From assembly GCA_030272155.1 (NCBI GenBank), contig CP126198.1, positions 1,178,001 to 1,242,000 on the forward strand: a stretch of DNA of 64,000 nt, read 5' to 3'. The DNA is from Tetradesmus obliquus. Its lineage: Eukaryota > Chlorophyta > Chlorophyceae > Sphaeropleales > Scenedesmaceae. The position numbers and the translations under genes are program-made. Each line of letters starts with the position of its first letter. Position 1 is the first letter of the stretch. Positions 41,137-52,402 of this stretch are shown here, in pieces. The notes beneath the pieces were generated by a model. The model was not told where the DNA came from and did no database searches. It saw only the letters and a list, made by a program, of their open reading frames with translations.

Positions 41137-41286
41137 GGCTGCGATAGATGCAGCATGCCTGTGTATCTTTTTTTTTTTGTGCGGCCATGGCTGCAGCTGT
41201 TGAGGCAACAGCAGACCGTCAGTCGCAGCTATGGCGGAGCTGGGTTTTGGGCGGGAGGCTACACGGCGTGCAGGTTTAGGAGCTCA

Positions 41287-41291
41287 TGTAA
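41287..41291 (+). terminator. putative polyadenylation signal TGTAA (DCAF1)
   Basis: TGTAA lies 150 nt after the DCAF1 stop codon. The motif is short and was assigned by position. Confidence 0.4.
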
Positions 41292-41299
41292 CCGCGGCC

Positions 41300-42050
41300 A
41301 TCGCATGATCACTCGGATACTGATCAAAAGGATGTAGCAAAGGGTGGTCAGCATGACACAATGCGTAGGCGTTGCGCCTGCACTGCAGATGGGGTTTTGT
41401 CGGCATGCCCCGCAAAGGGCGTGCAAGCAACTGTTTCGGAGTGCGAGGGGAGCGTATAGCAGCTGCAGCTAGTTCTGAACAGGCTGCTTTGCAAAGGTTA
41501 TGATTGTTTCAACAGCTGCTATGGTAGCTTTGAGACTCGCAGATCCTCTGGCAATCAGCAAGCCCAGTACAGCTCAGCGCACTGCACTTGGCAAGCTTAG
41601 GCCAAAGGCGTTACCAAAAGATACTGCGATGCCTTGCAGATACCTTGCAGCACAAAAAACGCCAAACACAGCCTGAAGCATGTATACAGATCTAGAACAC
41701 CTAGCCAGAGACCATTCCCACCGCATCATCAAATGCTCAACGTTTGTTTGCTCCTTGCAACAGCTAAAGCAACCTCATATCTTTGGACGCTCCACAACGG
41801 CAATTGCAAATGATGCTGCAGTCATCAACCTGCTGTATCACGGCAGAACATGTCAGCTTGACGTTTGGAACGTGTCAGCGGGCCCACTTGACGAGATCAC
41901 AGCCACCACCGCCAACCCAGCCCACTTAAAGATTGCAGGGCAACGGCAGGCAGCACACCAGCAGGCCGACTAAATGCAAAGTTCACGACGCGAAGCGCTG
42001 CTGCTGCTTCACGAAGTTCAACACGCCAGGCTGGTCAGCTGGTGTGAAGT
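41300..42050. other. intergenic region between convergent DCAF1 and DIL genes
   Basis: No coding gene was recognised. A TTACA (TGTAA on the minus strand) near 42051 may serve as the poly(A) signal of the DIL gene, 133 nt past its stop. Confidence 0.4.
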
Positions 42051-42600
42051 TTACACCACAATGCAAAGCTCACACCATATAGTTCACAGCATGAAGCGCA
42101 GCTGCTGCTCCAAGAAGTCAAAGGCGCCAGGCTGGTCAGCTGGTGTGAAGTTCACATCCCGGAAAAAGTTCACACCACAAAGTTCACACCGTGAAGCGCA
42201 GCTGCTGCTCCAGGAAGTCGAAGGCGCTGTCATCCCTGCCCTCCACACTGCGCAGCTGCTCAGGCACAGGCAGCGGCACGTACAGCTCCTGCAGCAGAAG
42301 CAAGAGTAGTAGAGGCATTGTCAGTGTTAGCTCAAGTGGATGAGCATTTGCCCCGTTCAAACTGCAGTTGTGGGCTGCAGCAGAAGCGTCACACGGAGGT
42401 CCTGCAGCGTGCAGCAAGCTGCGCCGCATACGATGAAACAGGCCACGGTACCGTGACCGGTCAGGATATGCCACCACAAAAGTAAACAGCCAGGCCCACC
42501 TTGTCATCCAGCCCTGCCAGCATGTCAGCAGTTGGCAGAGGCAGTTCGCTGGCATCACCCAGCAGGAAGCTGGCGCTGGCCAACCAGCCGCACACAGCGT
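41985..42600 (-). repeat. partial copies of DIL gene exons 9 and 10
   Basis: Copies of the last exon's 3' end, including its stop-proximal FDFLEQQLRF region, lie at about 41989-42020 and 42088-42130. They are downstream of the true stop at 42184. A copy of the exon 9 tail (LAGLDDK plus donor) lies at about 42497-42590, between exons 9 and 10. Confidence 0.75.
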
Positions 42601-42913
42601 CACCTGAGCACTCACCTTGCCTCGCGCCCAGCGCTGCTGCCTTCTCAGCGCTGACGAAACATCGGAGGGACATGTCTCTGTTTAGCAGGGGGTCGCAGCG
42701 CTAGGCAGCACACATTACATTAAAATAGGACAATCGTGTACACAAATGCGATGGCTGAGCAAACAGCTGCGCACCTTGTCATCCAGCCCTGCCAGCATGT
42801 CACCGGTAGGCAGTGGCGCCTCGCTGGCATCGTCCAGCAGGAAGCTGCTGCTGGCAGCGCGCCACTCCTCCACCATGAAGCTCTTAAGCTTAGCGAGAAT
42901 CTGATAGGGCAGC

Positions 42914-42971
<58 letters not shown>

Positions 42972-45900
42972 GCAGACAGCAATGTTGTCACACAGCAGGC
43001 ATGTCAGACAGAAGCTCATGCAGCCACGCTGCGCGCCACTCCTCCACCATGAAGCTCTTGAGCTTGGCAAGGATCTGCGGGCATGACAGCGGCAGCAGCA
43101 GCGGCAGTGCAAGTGTTAGTTATCTTCCACCATGCAGCTCTAAAGTTTAGCAAGGATCTGAGAAAACAGCAGCAGCAGCAGACATGTCAGACAGCAACTA
43201 GCAGGCACACAACGCGCCACTCCTCCACCATGAAGCTCTTGAGCTTAGCAAGAATCTGAGACAACAGCAGCAGCAGCAGCAGCAGCCACGTCAGACAGAA
43301 CCTAGCGCAGGCACACAACGCGTCACCCCTCTACCATGAAGCGCTTCACTGCCACACTGCACTGCTGCCTGCGGTTATGCTGTCAAGCCACAACTTGTGT
43401 CTCCGGCTGAATCGTACATCTCTGAAGGCAGCAGCAGCTGTGCCGAGCTCTGAACACCAACGACACGCCACCCACCTCTGCGCTGACACCTTCTGTGCCG
43501 GTCTCATCATCATTGAACATGCTGGCCAGCCGGTACAGCTGGTGCGGCGTCAGCGTGGGGCACAGCATATCAGCAATGTCCACCAAGTTCAGTGTGGCCT
43601 TGTCTGGCTCTGTCAGGAAGGCTGCTGCCTGCCGGATGTGGGTGAGCTGCTGCCAGCAGCCGCAGCCGCCCAGCAGCTCCCAGCGGTCATCAATCCACCA
43701 CGCCACCTGTATGCGGCAGGGTAGCGCCACAACAAGACAAACACAGGGAAGGTTTCAGATGCCAGTTGAGGAGCAGCTGAGCGCGCAGAAACAAATAGAA
43801 TTGTTCGTCATCCATCATGCAACCATCATGCAACCTGTGTGTGATGAATTGGGACAATGGTGGTACCAGAACACCAGCATCTTCACACCCCAAACCCAAA
43901 ACCCTCCAAAATCATCTAAACCCGCATCCCCACCCACCTGGTCCAGCCCCGCAAACACCTGCTCCAGATTGGCCACCCAAACCCACAACACACTGACACT
44001 TCAAACGCTCAAAACCCTTCAAAACCCCGTAACCCCCTTCTAATGGACAACTCAGGTTGTTCACCCACCTGGTCCAGCCCTGCAAACACCTGCTCCGCAT
44101 TGGCCAGCGAGCAGCACTCCCTCCGCAGCATGACCTGGTTGAACAGCTGCGCGTCCACAAAGGCAAACAGCTGGCAGAACAGGCCCGACACAACCTGCTG
44201 CGGCACCCAGTTGTTGTGCAGCTGCAGCAGCACCTCATCAAACACTGCCAGCACACTGCTCCACTCCCGCACTTCTTTTGCATTAGCAGCAGTTTTTGCA
44301 GCGCCTGCAGCGCCTGCAGCACTTGAAAGGGGCTGCAAAGGATCCTCCTCATCGATTGCCGCAAGAAGAGTTTCTCTTTCGCTGCTGCTGCTGCGGCTGA
44401 TGCTGGTGGTGGTGTGCTGCTGCTCAGGTTGGCTGCTGTTGCTGCTGCTGTTGAACGCTGCAGGGCTGCCGCCATTGTGTGCGGCAGGGCTGCTTCTGTT
44501 GCCGGGCGTGTCTTGTTGGATTGCTGGGTAGATGCAGCTGCTCTGGCTCTCCCACTGCAGGCATGCACAAAAGCATAAAAAGAAGCAGTTGTTATGACAT
44601 GCATCAACCGCAAAGCACACGCATACACCAGCGCAAGATGCTGCTATGAGGCTGCTTACAGAGCTACGGCGAGGCGCATACATTTGGATCCACGCAGTGA
44701 TTGGTCGGCATAGATAGATTAAATCGATCCACATCAGACCCCAGATATCCACCATACATGCACAAATGATCGATGAAACACCCACCGAAGATCCACACAC
44801 AACAGCATGGGCAATGATGCGCCGCGTGACGCCCTCCCGCACCTCTGATGGTACCGTACCATGGTATATGACTGCTAGGCAGCGCTACAGCATAGCCCAA
44901 ACCTGGATTTAAGAAGTATCTACGTATCATCTATCAATCATCACGCACCAGCATGGGCATGATGCGCCGCTTGACGCCCTCCAGCATGTATGGCTGCTAG
45001 GCAGCGCTACAGAACAGCTCATATCAAGATCAAATTATTGATCTGGATCCACACGCACCAGCATGGGCATGATGCGGCGCTTGGCGCCCTCCCTCATCTT
45101 GGGGTAGATCTTGTGCAGCAGCACCTCCAGCTGCTGCATGAAGCGCTGCCCGGGGGCCTTGACCGTCACGCGCTGCAGCCGGATCACGCTGCTGCCACGG
45201 TCTGCACGCAATAGAAGGCGGCAACAGAGATTATGTGTGCAGAACAGATTTGTATGAGTCACATGATTCGTCTGCTGCATGAAACGCTGCTAGGGCGCCT
45301 TCACGGTCACCCGCGGCAGGTTCTTACGCCTGCATGCGGCGGGTGCAGATGAACGGCGGGAGCAGATTGACGGCGGGAACATATCAACAGTAGCGTCACT
45401 TTTGGATACTGCTGCCGCAGTTGTACAGGATGGAGTAAAATAAAGCGCATGATTGTACACTCAAAGTGGTGCAGACGGTGCAGTGTGTGTGCAGCAGCAC
45501 CTCCAGCTGCTGCATGAAGCGCTGCCCAGGAGCTTTGACCGTGACGCGAGCAGCCGAGTGGCGCCGCTGGCCAGGTCTGCACGCAAGGGACGGTAAACCA
45601 AGGATCAACTATACAATCATGTGCTGCTGGTGCTCAAGCTCAGCGTAACCCAGTCATCCTGCTTGCAGTTGTGCAGATCATCTGCATGTGCTTGCCAAGT
45701 GTAACTGTGTCCGGCTTCTACCCCTGCCCCGTTCCGAATCTGCAAGTCCTGATAAAGAGATCTTGCCGAAGACGAACCGTTGGCAAGGTTGAACCGCCGC
45801 CACTCACCCATGAGCGGCGACAGCCAGCTGGCCAGCTTTGTGCCCACCTGGCAAACTACTGACATGTACCGCCTGATCATATAGATTTACTGCCTATACA

Positions 45901-47672
45901 GTAGTGATGTGTACTGCCTCAACTCACCCATAAGCGACGCCAGCCAGCTGGCCCGCTTTGCGCCCACCTGGCAGATTACTAACTTGTACTGCCTGACCAA
46001 ACATATGTACTGCCTGAAACTACCGAGTTGTACTGCTGAACTCACCTGTGAGAGGCGCCAGCCAGCTCGCCAGCTTTGCCCCAACCTTGCCGCGCTGCTG
46101 CTGCTGCTGGTCTGCTACCGCGCCGTTCACGAGGTCTGGCTGGGTGTTGCGCTGCAGCAGGTGCAGCAGCGTGGCTACGTTGACCAGCCAGTAGGCCAGG
46201 CTGTTGATGTCCTGCTGCTGCTGCTCGATCTGGGCCAAGATAACCTGCGGTTGCATAAGGCAGTGGACAGCGGACAGTGTGCAATCGACAGTGATGTTAC
46301 ATTTGTCAGCCCGTAGGCCAAGCTGTTGATGTCCTGCTACAGCTGCTTGATCTGGGCCAAAATGACCTGCATGTGCATGCGGCAGTGGACAGCAGACAGG
46401 ATGATGAATGTGCAGAGGACGGCAGTGGGCAGTGATGATGGAGTGTAGACAGTAAACAGAGAGCAGCTGGCAGCGAAAGGATGCCAGGGGCAAGCAGCAG
46501 TTGGGTTGCACAGCATACATGTTGCAGCTTCCACACTCGCCACTTCACGCCCACAACGACACACACACACACACACCTGATGGATAGTTTTTTTAGAACG
46601 TTGACAAATCTGTGTTGCAGCCGCTTACCTGTGTGATGTGCTGGAAGAGCCGTGTGCGCCGCGCCTCCAGCGTGCCCCACTGCAAGCAGCAGCGGAAGAT
46701 GGCCAGCGCTGCGAGGGGCTTGCCGCGATGGAAGCCCAGAGGCTGGCTCAGCGCTGCCAGCAGCCGGAACTCCTCCTCACTCACATCCTGCAAGCACAAA
46801 AGTAACACAAATGTAACACAATTGGAAGAACAAGCCAGCGACTTCCCTCTGTGGAAGCCCAGCGGCTGGCTCAGCCCTGACAGCAGCCAAAAGCCTCCTC
46901 ACTCACATCCTGCAAGCAGCGGCACATTGATATGCAAAATACGTAACACGCTTGTAAAGATAGCGGAGGGTAGAAGCCCAGCGGCTGAGTCAGCGCTGAC
47001 AGCAGCCTGAACTCCTCCTCACTCACGTCCTGCAAGAACAAAAGTAACAAACATGTAACACATCTATAACGACACAATCGCAGCATGCTGTCCTGTCATC
47101 TGGTCACTGCCTGCACTTCTCCTGTAGCCAACTTGAAGTTCACCCTGAGGATAACACTGAACAAGAAACAGCACACTACTTCCTTTCACCCCCTAGAAAA
47201 TCCCTTCTTTCCAGTGTGTCCCTCATCCCCTTTGCTTTCCCTCTCTCTCACCTGCAGCTCCTCAACAACAGTGGCAGCAGCAGCAGCAGCAGGAGCTGCA
47301 TCTTCATCATCCGAGAAATTGGTGCGGCCAGCAGCATCTCCTGCCCGCAGCATGCCCGCCACTGACCCTGTAATGCCAGAACCCGAGCAGAAAACCCCGC
47401 CGCTGCCAGTCGAAACGCCTGAAACCGAGCGGTAAACCCCAGCTGACGCTGCACCCGCAGATGCTGAGAGGTAAACCCTGTTGCCAGAGCTGGACCGGTA
47501 GACGCTTCCCGGTGCTGCTTCAGCAATAGCGGCTGCTATCGCTGCTGCGCCTGCTGCTGACTGCGCTGCTGCTGCTTGCACTGCTGCAGCGACGGCGTCA
47601 TCAGCTGCTGTTATCTCGGACTGCCTGGCTGCTGCTGCAGCTGCAGCTGCTGGTGATGTCAATGCTGTTGGC

Positions 47673-47707
<35 letters not shown>

Positions 47708-48379
47708 GTCATAACCAACAGCTGCGTCAATGTCTTCTGTGGCTTGCAGCATAACCTCCAGCCCTGACCGCACGCCAGCTGGCACCTCACCCTGTTATAA
47801 CATGGAAATGTGACAAGCAGCAACATCCACAACTCAGCAGACATATACATCACAATGTTGTAGCACATGACAGCAGCAACAGCGCAACAGCAGCACTGGG
47901 CAAGTATAACTTGCGGGTCATCCTGCAGTGTACGTGCAAAGCAGCCATACCAGCAGTAGCCAAACCAACCCTCTGTGAGTCACCTGCGCAGCCCAGCCCA
48001 GCTGTGTCACTGGCGCTGAGGCCTGCCTCAATACCTATGGATCGACATATGCAATTGCGCGATCCCCGACTGGCAACAAACAACAGCCCACTTGTGTCAC
48101 TGGCGCTGGCGCCTACCGCACTGGCTACAGACTGCGACCTGTAATTGCGTGCACCATCCCCAATCTGGTAGCAAACAAACCGAAGCTGCCTGGCCTTGTG
48201 CCTCCTGCTCGGCAAATCCTACATGTGGCTTTAGTGACATATTGTGACAAAGTGATCCAACACATGCATGCGTCCCACCTTTGTCGCCTCCTGCTCAGCC
48301 AGCGCCACCCGCAGCTCCTGCATCAGCACAGCAACCTTCTCGCCAGCTGAGTGAGTCTTCACCAGCTGCGGCGGCCCAC

Positions 48380-48429
<50 letters not shown>

Positions 48430-49684
48430 CTGCTGGAAGTGAAAGCCTCTGCTGCAGCTGACTTAGTAGGCAAGGCAGGCAGCCCACTTGCCTGCTTCAG
48501 CACAATGCTGCTGCGCTGCTTCTGCAGCGGCGACTGCGGCGCAGGCGCGTTTCCTGCAAAGCTTCCTGCAAAGCGTCCTGCAAGCGGGGAACGTGGCGGC
48601 GTGCCCTGGTCCCGGGCAAGCGCATCAAGTGCCGCTGCGCTGCCGGCTGCGTCAGTGTTCTGAGCTGCCAGTGCTGCTCTCAGTTCTAACACCTCTTGCT
48701 TAAGCTCTGCTAGACGCTGCATCTGAGCTTCCTCCTGCTGCTGCTGCTGCTGCTGCTGCTCGCTGGCTGCACCAGCACCAGTATCACCAGCAGCAGCAGC
48801 AGCAGGCTCGTCCCTGCCTGTATGTGCCGCAGCCACAGCCACATCTAGGCTCCCTGGCTTGGCTGACCTATTGAGCCAGCCACTGAAACTGTTTGATGTC
48901 AAGGCAGCAGCCCGTGTGCTGCTGCTGCTGCTGCTCTTGGCGCTAGGGCTGCTGCTGGCTGTGTTATCGACGCTAGCGGGTGTGGCGGTGCGAGGTGGGC
49001 ACCCTGCCCTCTTATGCCTGTCTATCTCCCGCTGCAGCTGCTGAATTGTTTCCTGCAGGTGTTTAGCAGGACAGAAAGGCAGGGATGGATGAAGTTGGAG
49101 TAACATAAGTTACACGACGCGTGGAGTTTGTGCAAGTGCCTAAATGCTGAGCTGCACACGACAGCAGCGCCAGCCAGGGCACCGCTGCAGCAGCATGACA
49201 GGTGCTGCAGATGCTGCAGCCGGATGAAGGGCAGTACAATAAAACCGTAAGGAATAGGAAGTGAACAAGCAAATTGATGCCTCCGTGGTCGGACTGCCAG
49301 CCTTTACGCAAGCAAGCACCACGCCAAAGGCTGTCAGCTGCTGTGGTCCCTGATTGCCGAGGGATGCCTCACCTCCGCCTCGTGGAGGCGCTTATCTAGG
49401 CCTAAAACTAAAGATACGTCAGCGAGTCGATCACCCTGCGGCCTGAAGCAGTCCCGCTGCCCCTGAGCCTGCTCCATATCCGTCGAGCACCTCTGCTGCT
49501 CTGCTACAGCACACCACGCATCGTTTGCACGGATCAAACAACTGTACGTGTAGCTCCGAATTGTATTTTCAGCTGAAACACGTCTGATGTCCACTGCACT
49601 GCTCCGTGAAATGCCCGGTGTGTGACGACAAAGGCGAACGACCGTGCCACTCACAAATTGTAGTCTTACAACCTTTTTAAACAT
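42184..49684 (-). CDS. coiled-coil and dilute (DIL) domain protein, myosin-XI-tail-like, no motor
   Basis: Minus-strand exons: 49684-49373, 49052-48279, 47791-47252, 46787-46629, 46244-46046, 45201-45059, 44554-44069, 43706-43476, 42900-42775, 42288-42184; 3075 nt, 1024 aa, all phases consistent. Residues about 90-130 form a predicted coiled coil (LHEAEETIQQLQREID). Low-complexity Ser/Ala/Gln linkers follow to about 540. The rest matches the dilute cargo-binding domain of class V/XI myosins: SLAYWLVNVATLLHLLQR, an LEVLLHKIYPKMRE helix, QLFNQVMLRRECCSLANAEQV, LTHIRQAAAFL, CPTLTPHQLYRL and a SFLLDD motif near the end. No motor or IQ motifs are visible; the same-strand gene upstream is bL34, leaving no room for a motor domain. 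It may be an adaptor that binds myosin cargo receptors. The N-terminal 100 residues are unassigned and the start is inferred from the longest consistent frame. Confidence 0.8.
42914..43345 (-). repeat. CAG tracts and head copies of DIL gene exon 9
   Basis: Interrupted (CAG)n lies at 42914-42973. Head copies of exon 9 (ILAKLKSFMVEEW, minus strand) lie at about 43028-43075, 43126-43160, 43215-43257 and a worn one at 43322-43345. All are upstream, in gene direction, of the true exon at 42900. Confidence 0.8.
43930..46375 (-). repeat. partial copies of DIL gene exons 5, 6 and 7
   Basis: An exon 7 tail copy (QVFAGLDQ plus donor) lies at about 43936-43985. Exon 6 tail copies (RRIMPML plus donor) lie at about 44785-44845 and 44944-44990, and exon 6 head copies at about 45272-45312 and 45489-45585. 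Exon 5 tail copies (KLASWL..LMG plus donor) lie at about 45805-45850 and 45925-45972. An exon 5 head copy lies at about 46310-46372. Confidence 0.75.
46836..47036 (-). repeat. head copies of DIL gene exon 4
   Basis: Two copies of the exon 4 start (DVSEE..F..LSALTQPLGF type) lie at about 46836-46913 and 46972-47030 on the minus strand, before the true exon beginning at 46787. Confidence 0.8.
48382..48427. repeat. coding GCA/AGC tract (poly-Ala) in DIL gene
   Basis: An in-frame triplet run in exon 2 of the DIL protein encodes about fifteen alanines. This shows that the same triplets expand inside exons as well as introns. Confidence 0.85.
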
Positions 49685-49689
49685 TTATC

Positions 49690-50390
49690 CGAGGTCTTGG
49701 TTGCTTTCAAGCCACTTTGCTCGCCCCAACAGGTGTGTCACCCCGGCAGGGTCCCAGAACAACCCTGCCTCCATCCAGAGTTCGCCCTGTTAGGCTGCGG
49801 TGTGGCCATCCGAATGACATGCTGATGTTTTCCGCGTGCTCGTGAATAGTATATCATACCCATGCCTGCTGTGCTGGCCACCCCTCCAATTGGGAGCCCA
49901 AGAAAAGAGGCTGATTGGCCGCCCAAAGGCAGGCCCTACAAGAGGCGCCGCCACTGTCAGCCATAACTCTGTAAAGAGTTGCAGGAAGCACACCCTGAAA
50001 CTGCAGAATGCAACATAGTGCTCACTCGAATGTCTACATGCGGCCCCCGGCCCCCGCCACCACGGCTGCAAGTCTTGCCATCACTGCCAGCCAGGCGCCG
50101 ATGATCAATTTGATCTGTTACAAATGCGGGCCAGGAGCCTTGTCAACCTGGTTTACTACCGGCAGCTGGTGAGCAAAATCTATAACCTTGCGCTTGCAGT
50201 GCATGCAGCACCACAGCAGCAGAGAGGCACAGGCATATGCATGTGCGTCTGCTGCTGCTGCTTCCGCTGCTGCTGCAGAAACGGAGGCGCTGTGCGCCGG
50301 GCGCGCTCAACAGATCTCGAGTGCCCACATGCAGAAAGCTTGCCTACACCTCCAGCTACTCGTGCTGCTGCTGCTGCTGCTGCTGCTGCG
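49690..50390. other. region between bL34 and DIL genes, no gene recognised
   Basis: Promoter side of the DIL gene and 3' flank of bL34. TTACA near 50117 (TGTAA on the minus strand) lies about 270 nt past the bL34 stop. Confidence 0.4.
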
Positions 50391-50465
50391 CTACACGCTG
50401 AGCCGTGCCCTGCCCTTCATCCTGCGCCGCTTGATGACGTCACGCCCATCCTGTGTGGCCATCCT

Positions 50466-50520
<55 letters not shown>

Positions 50521-51512
50521 GAACGCAGTTTTCGTTTGATAATTGCCAAAAGAAGTTTGCACGCGCATGAAGTGCGGCGCGAGATGCTGTGGGCCGGCAC
50601 CGCGTGCGAGCGCGCTGACTGATGCATCTTTGTGCACCGTACAGTAGAGGCAGATTACTGCTCAATCAACGTTGTCACAGTAGCTGTCAGTAGCTGTCAG
50701 AAGCAGACTGCTATGCTCGCAAAAGGGAACATGTGTGCCCCGCCTCACCTCTTGGGGAAGCCGTGCTTGCGCTTGTGCTGGTGGCATGCAGCCAATGCAT
50801 CATGCGGCTGCTTTGACACATAATCCTGGCAACCTTGCCACGCACCTCAGCTGCCACCAGCTGCCTCACCTCTTGAAGAAGCCGTGCTTGCGCGTGCACC
50901 CCAGCGACCAGCTGCTACTGCACCCATCATGAGCAATATGCAGCCAACCAGTCATACGGATGCCTTGACGCGGATCCGTGCTACCATCCCACCCTGCTAC
51001 CATCCCACCCAATGCAACACAAACAAATCAAGCAACCCTAACACCAGCTGCTGCTGCTGCTGCTGCAGCCAGCCGCCTCACCTCTTGAGGAAGCCGTGCT
51101 TGCGCTTGTGCCGCCGCGGGTGCGGCTGGTATGTGCGCTTGATGCACAGCAGCGGCTGCTGCTGCTGCTCCTCGCCACTGCTGCTTGGCACTGCTGCAGT
51201 CCCCGGCTCCGGCACTAGTAGGGGCAGAATCAGGTTGGGACTGATGGGGCCAACATTGTCAGATGTAGTAGGCGGAGAGGGCAGGTGGGGTGCCTCTCCA
51301 AGAGGGACATAGCTGGGCAGGGCTGGCTGCCACAGCTGCTGCAGCAGCTGCGACACGAGCTGCTGCTGCTGCTGCTGGATGTGGTGCTGCTGCTGGATGT
51401 GGTGCTGCTGCCGCTGCTGCATGGCGAGCACTGTGTGTGTCATGCAGGGGCGGCGGCAAGGCAGGCTGCATGGTGAGACACGGTTGTTCCTGCAGGCCCT
51501 GATGCATGCCAT
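50391..51512 (-). CDS. ribosomal protein bL34, probably mitochondrial
   Basis: Exons on the minus strand: 51512-51082 and 50463-50391; 504 nt, 167 aa. The C-terminal 44 residues are a complete bL34: KRTYQPHPRRHKRKHGFLKR from exon 1, then MATQDGRDVIKRRRMKGRAR and the final LSV from exon 2. bL34 is a small, basic protein of the large subunit. The KRTYQP start is typical of bacterial and mitochondrial forms, while plastid L34 of plants lacks it. The N-terminal extension of about 120 residues is Gln/His/Pro-rich with an Arg/Cys-containing start that could be a presequence. An extra upstream exon near 52121-51830 with a presequence-like start is possible and would change the N terminus. The intron holds two exon-tail copies and a long CTG tract before the acceptor. 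Confidence 0.8.
50467..50517 (-). repeat. (CTG)n tract before bL34 exon 2 acceptor
   Basis: About seventeen CAG units on the + strand, CTG on the gene strand. They run directly into the CTGCAG acceptor of the last bL34 exon. Confidence 0.9.
50737..50895 (-). repeat. tail copies of bL34 exon 1
   Basis: The end of exon 1 (KRKHGFLKR plus GTGAGG donor) is repeated as HKRKHGFPKR at about 50742-50775 and RKHGFFKR at about 50866-50893 on the minus strand. Both are downstream of the true exon end at 51082. Confidence 0.85.
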
Positions 51513-52402
51513 GCCATGACAGGTCGGTGCAGCTGCTGCCAGCTCACGTACTGCAGCAACACCAAGGTGATAAACCAGTACGACAAGTGTGCAATGGTCT
51601 CGCTCTGCAACAATATATCTGTTAGGCAGTCAGGTGTTTGTGTTTGCGTGTGGAGCACACCTTGCCAGGGCCGCTGCTGGCATGTGTACCTTCAAAACAC
51701 ATCATATGGTGCAGCACCAACCTGTATCAATGAGCTGCTGCTGCTGTTGCTGGAATGGCCAGCAGATGCCTCCAGTCACTGCATGTTGCTGCTGCTGCGG
51801 CCACATGCCGGCTCCTAGCTTCCTCTCACTGTTCTGTTGCAGATGCGGGTGCTGTCTGTATGAACTATCCTGAGTTTTGGCTACAGATTGCTGCTGTTTG
51901 ATGCCAAGCAGGCACACAGAATCGAACTGACTGGGCAGCTGTGCCCAGCTGTGCAGTGCTGCGGCAGTGCTGCTGCTCTGCTGCAGCAACTGCGTCGCAG
52001 CTGCTAGAGCACGCGGGCATATACTCTGACGCAATGACGGCAGAATCATTGCAATCAAGTGCCGTGCGGTGCGAAGGCAGTGCAGCAGCCAAGCGCCGAG
52101 TGTGGCTGACAGGCTGATCACACGTTCGTTGAACTTAATGAAACAAACTTTTTACGATAAGTATCACAGCAACTAAGATCATTGTATGCATCGCATTGTA
52201 GGTGTCATGTCGTTGTGTTGCAGGGCTTGGTCTCGGGCACCCCAGCTTGTGCTGGATCCCGCTCTGGACTACCAGATGTGCATCTCAATGAGCAACAGTT
52301 TTACGTTTGAGAAACGTCGAGATATCGTTCACGGCACTCATCAGTACAGTACAGCTCCCTTCAGCTACCTGCCGGTGATCATGCTTTACAAGATAAGCGT
52401 AC
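51513..52402. other. divergent intergenic region between bL34 and DEG protease
   Basis: The two genes point away from each other, so this probably holds both promoters. A minus-strand open frame at 52121-51830 starts like a mitochondrial presequence and ends near a GTGAGA donor; it may be a first exon of bL34. Confidence 0.4.

Noticed and set aside
50188..50622. 144-aa + strand frame with a long Gln run
   Set aside because: It is antisense to the final bL34 exon and its upstream CTG tract, with no family match.
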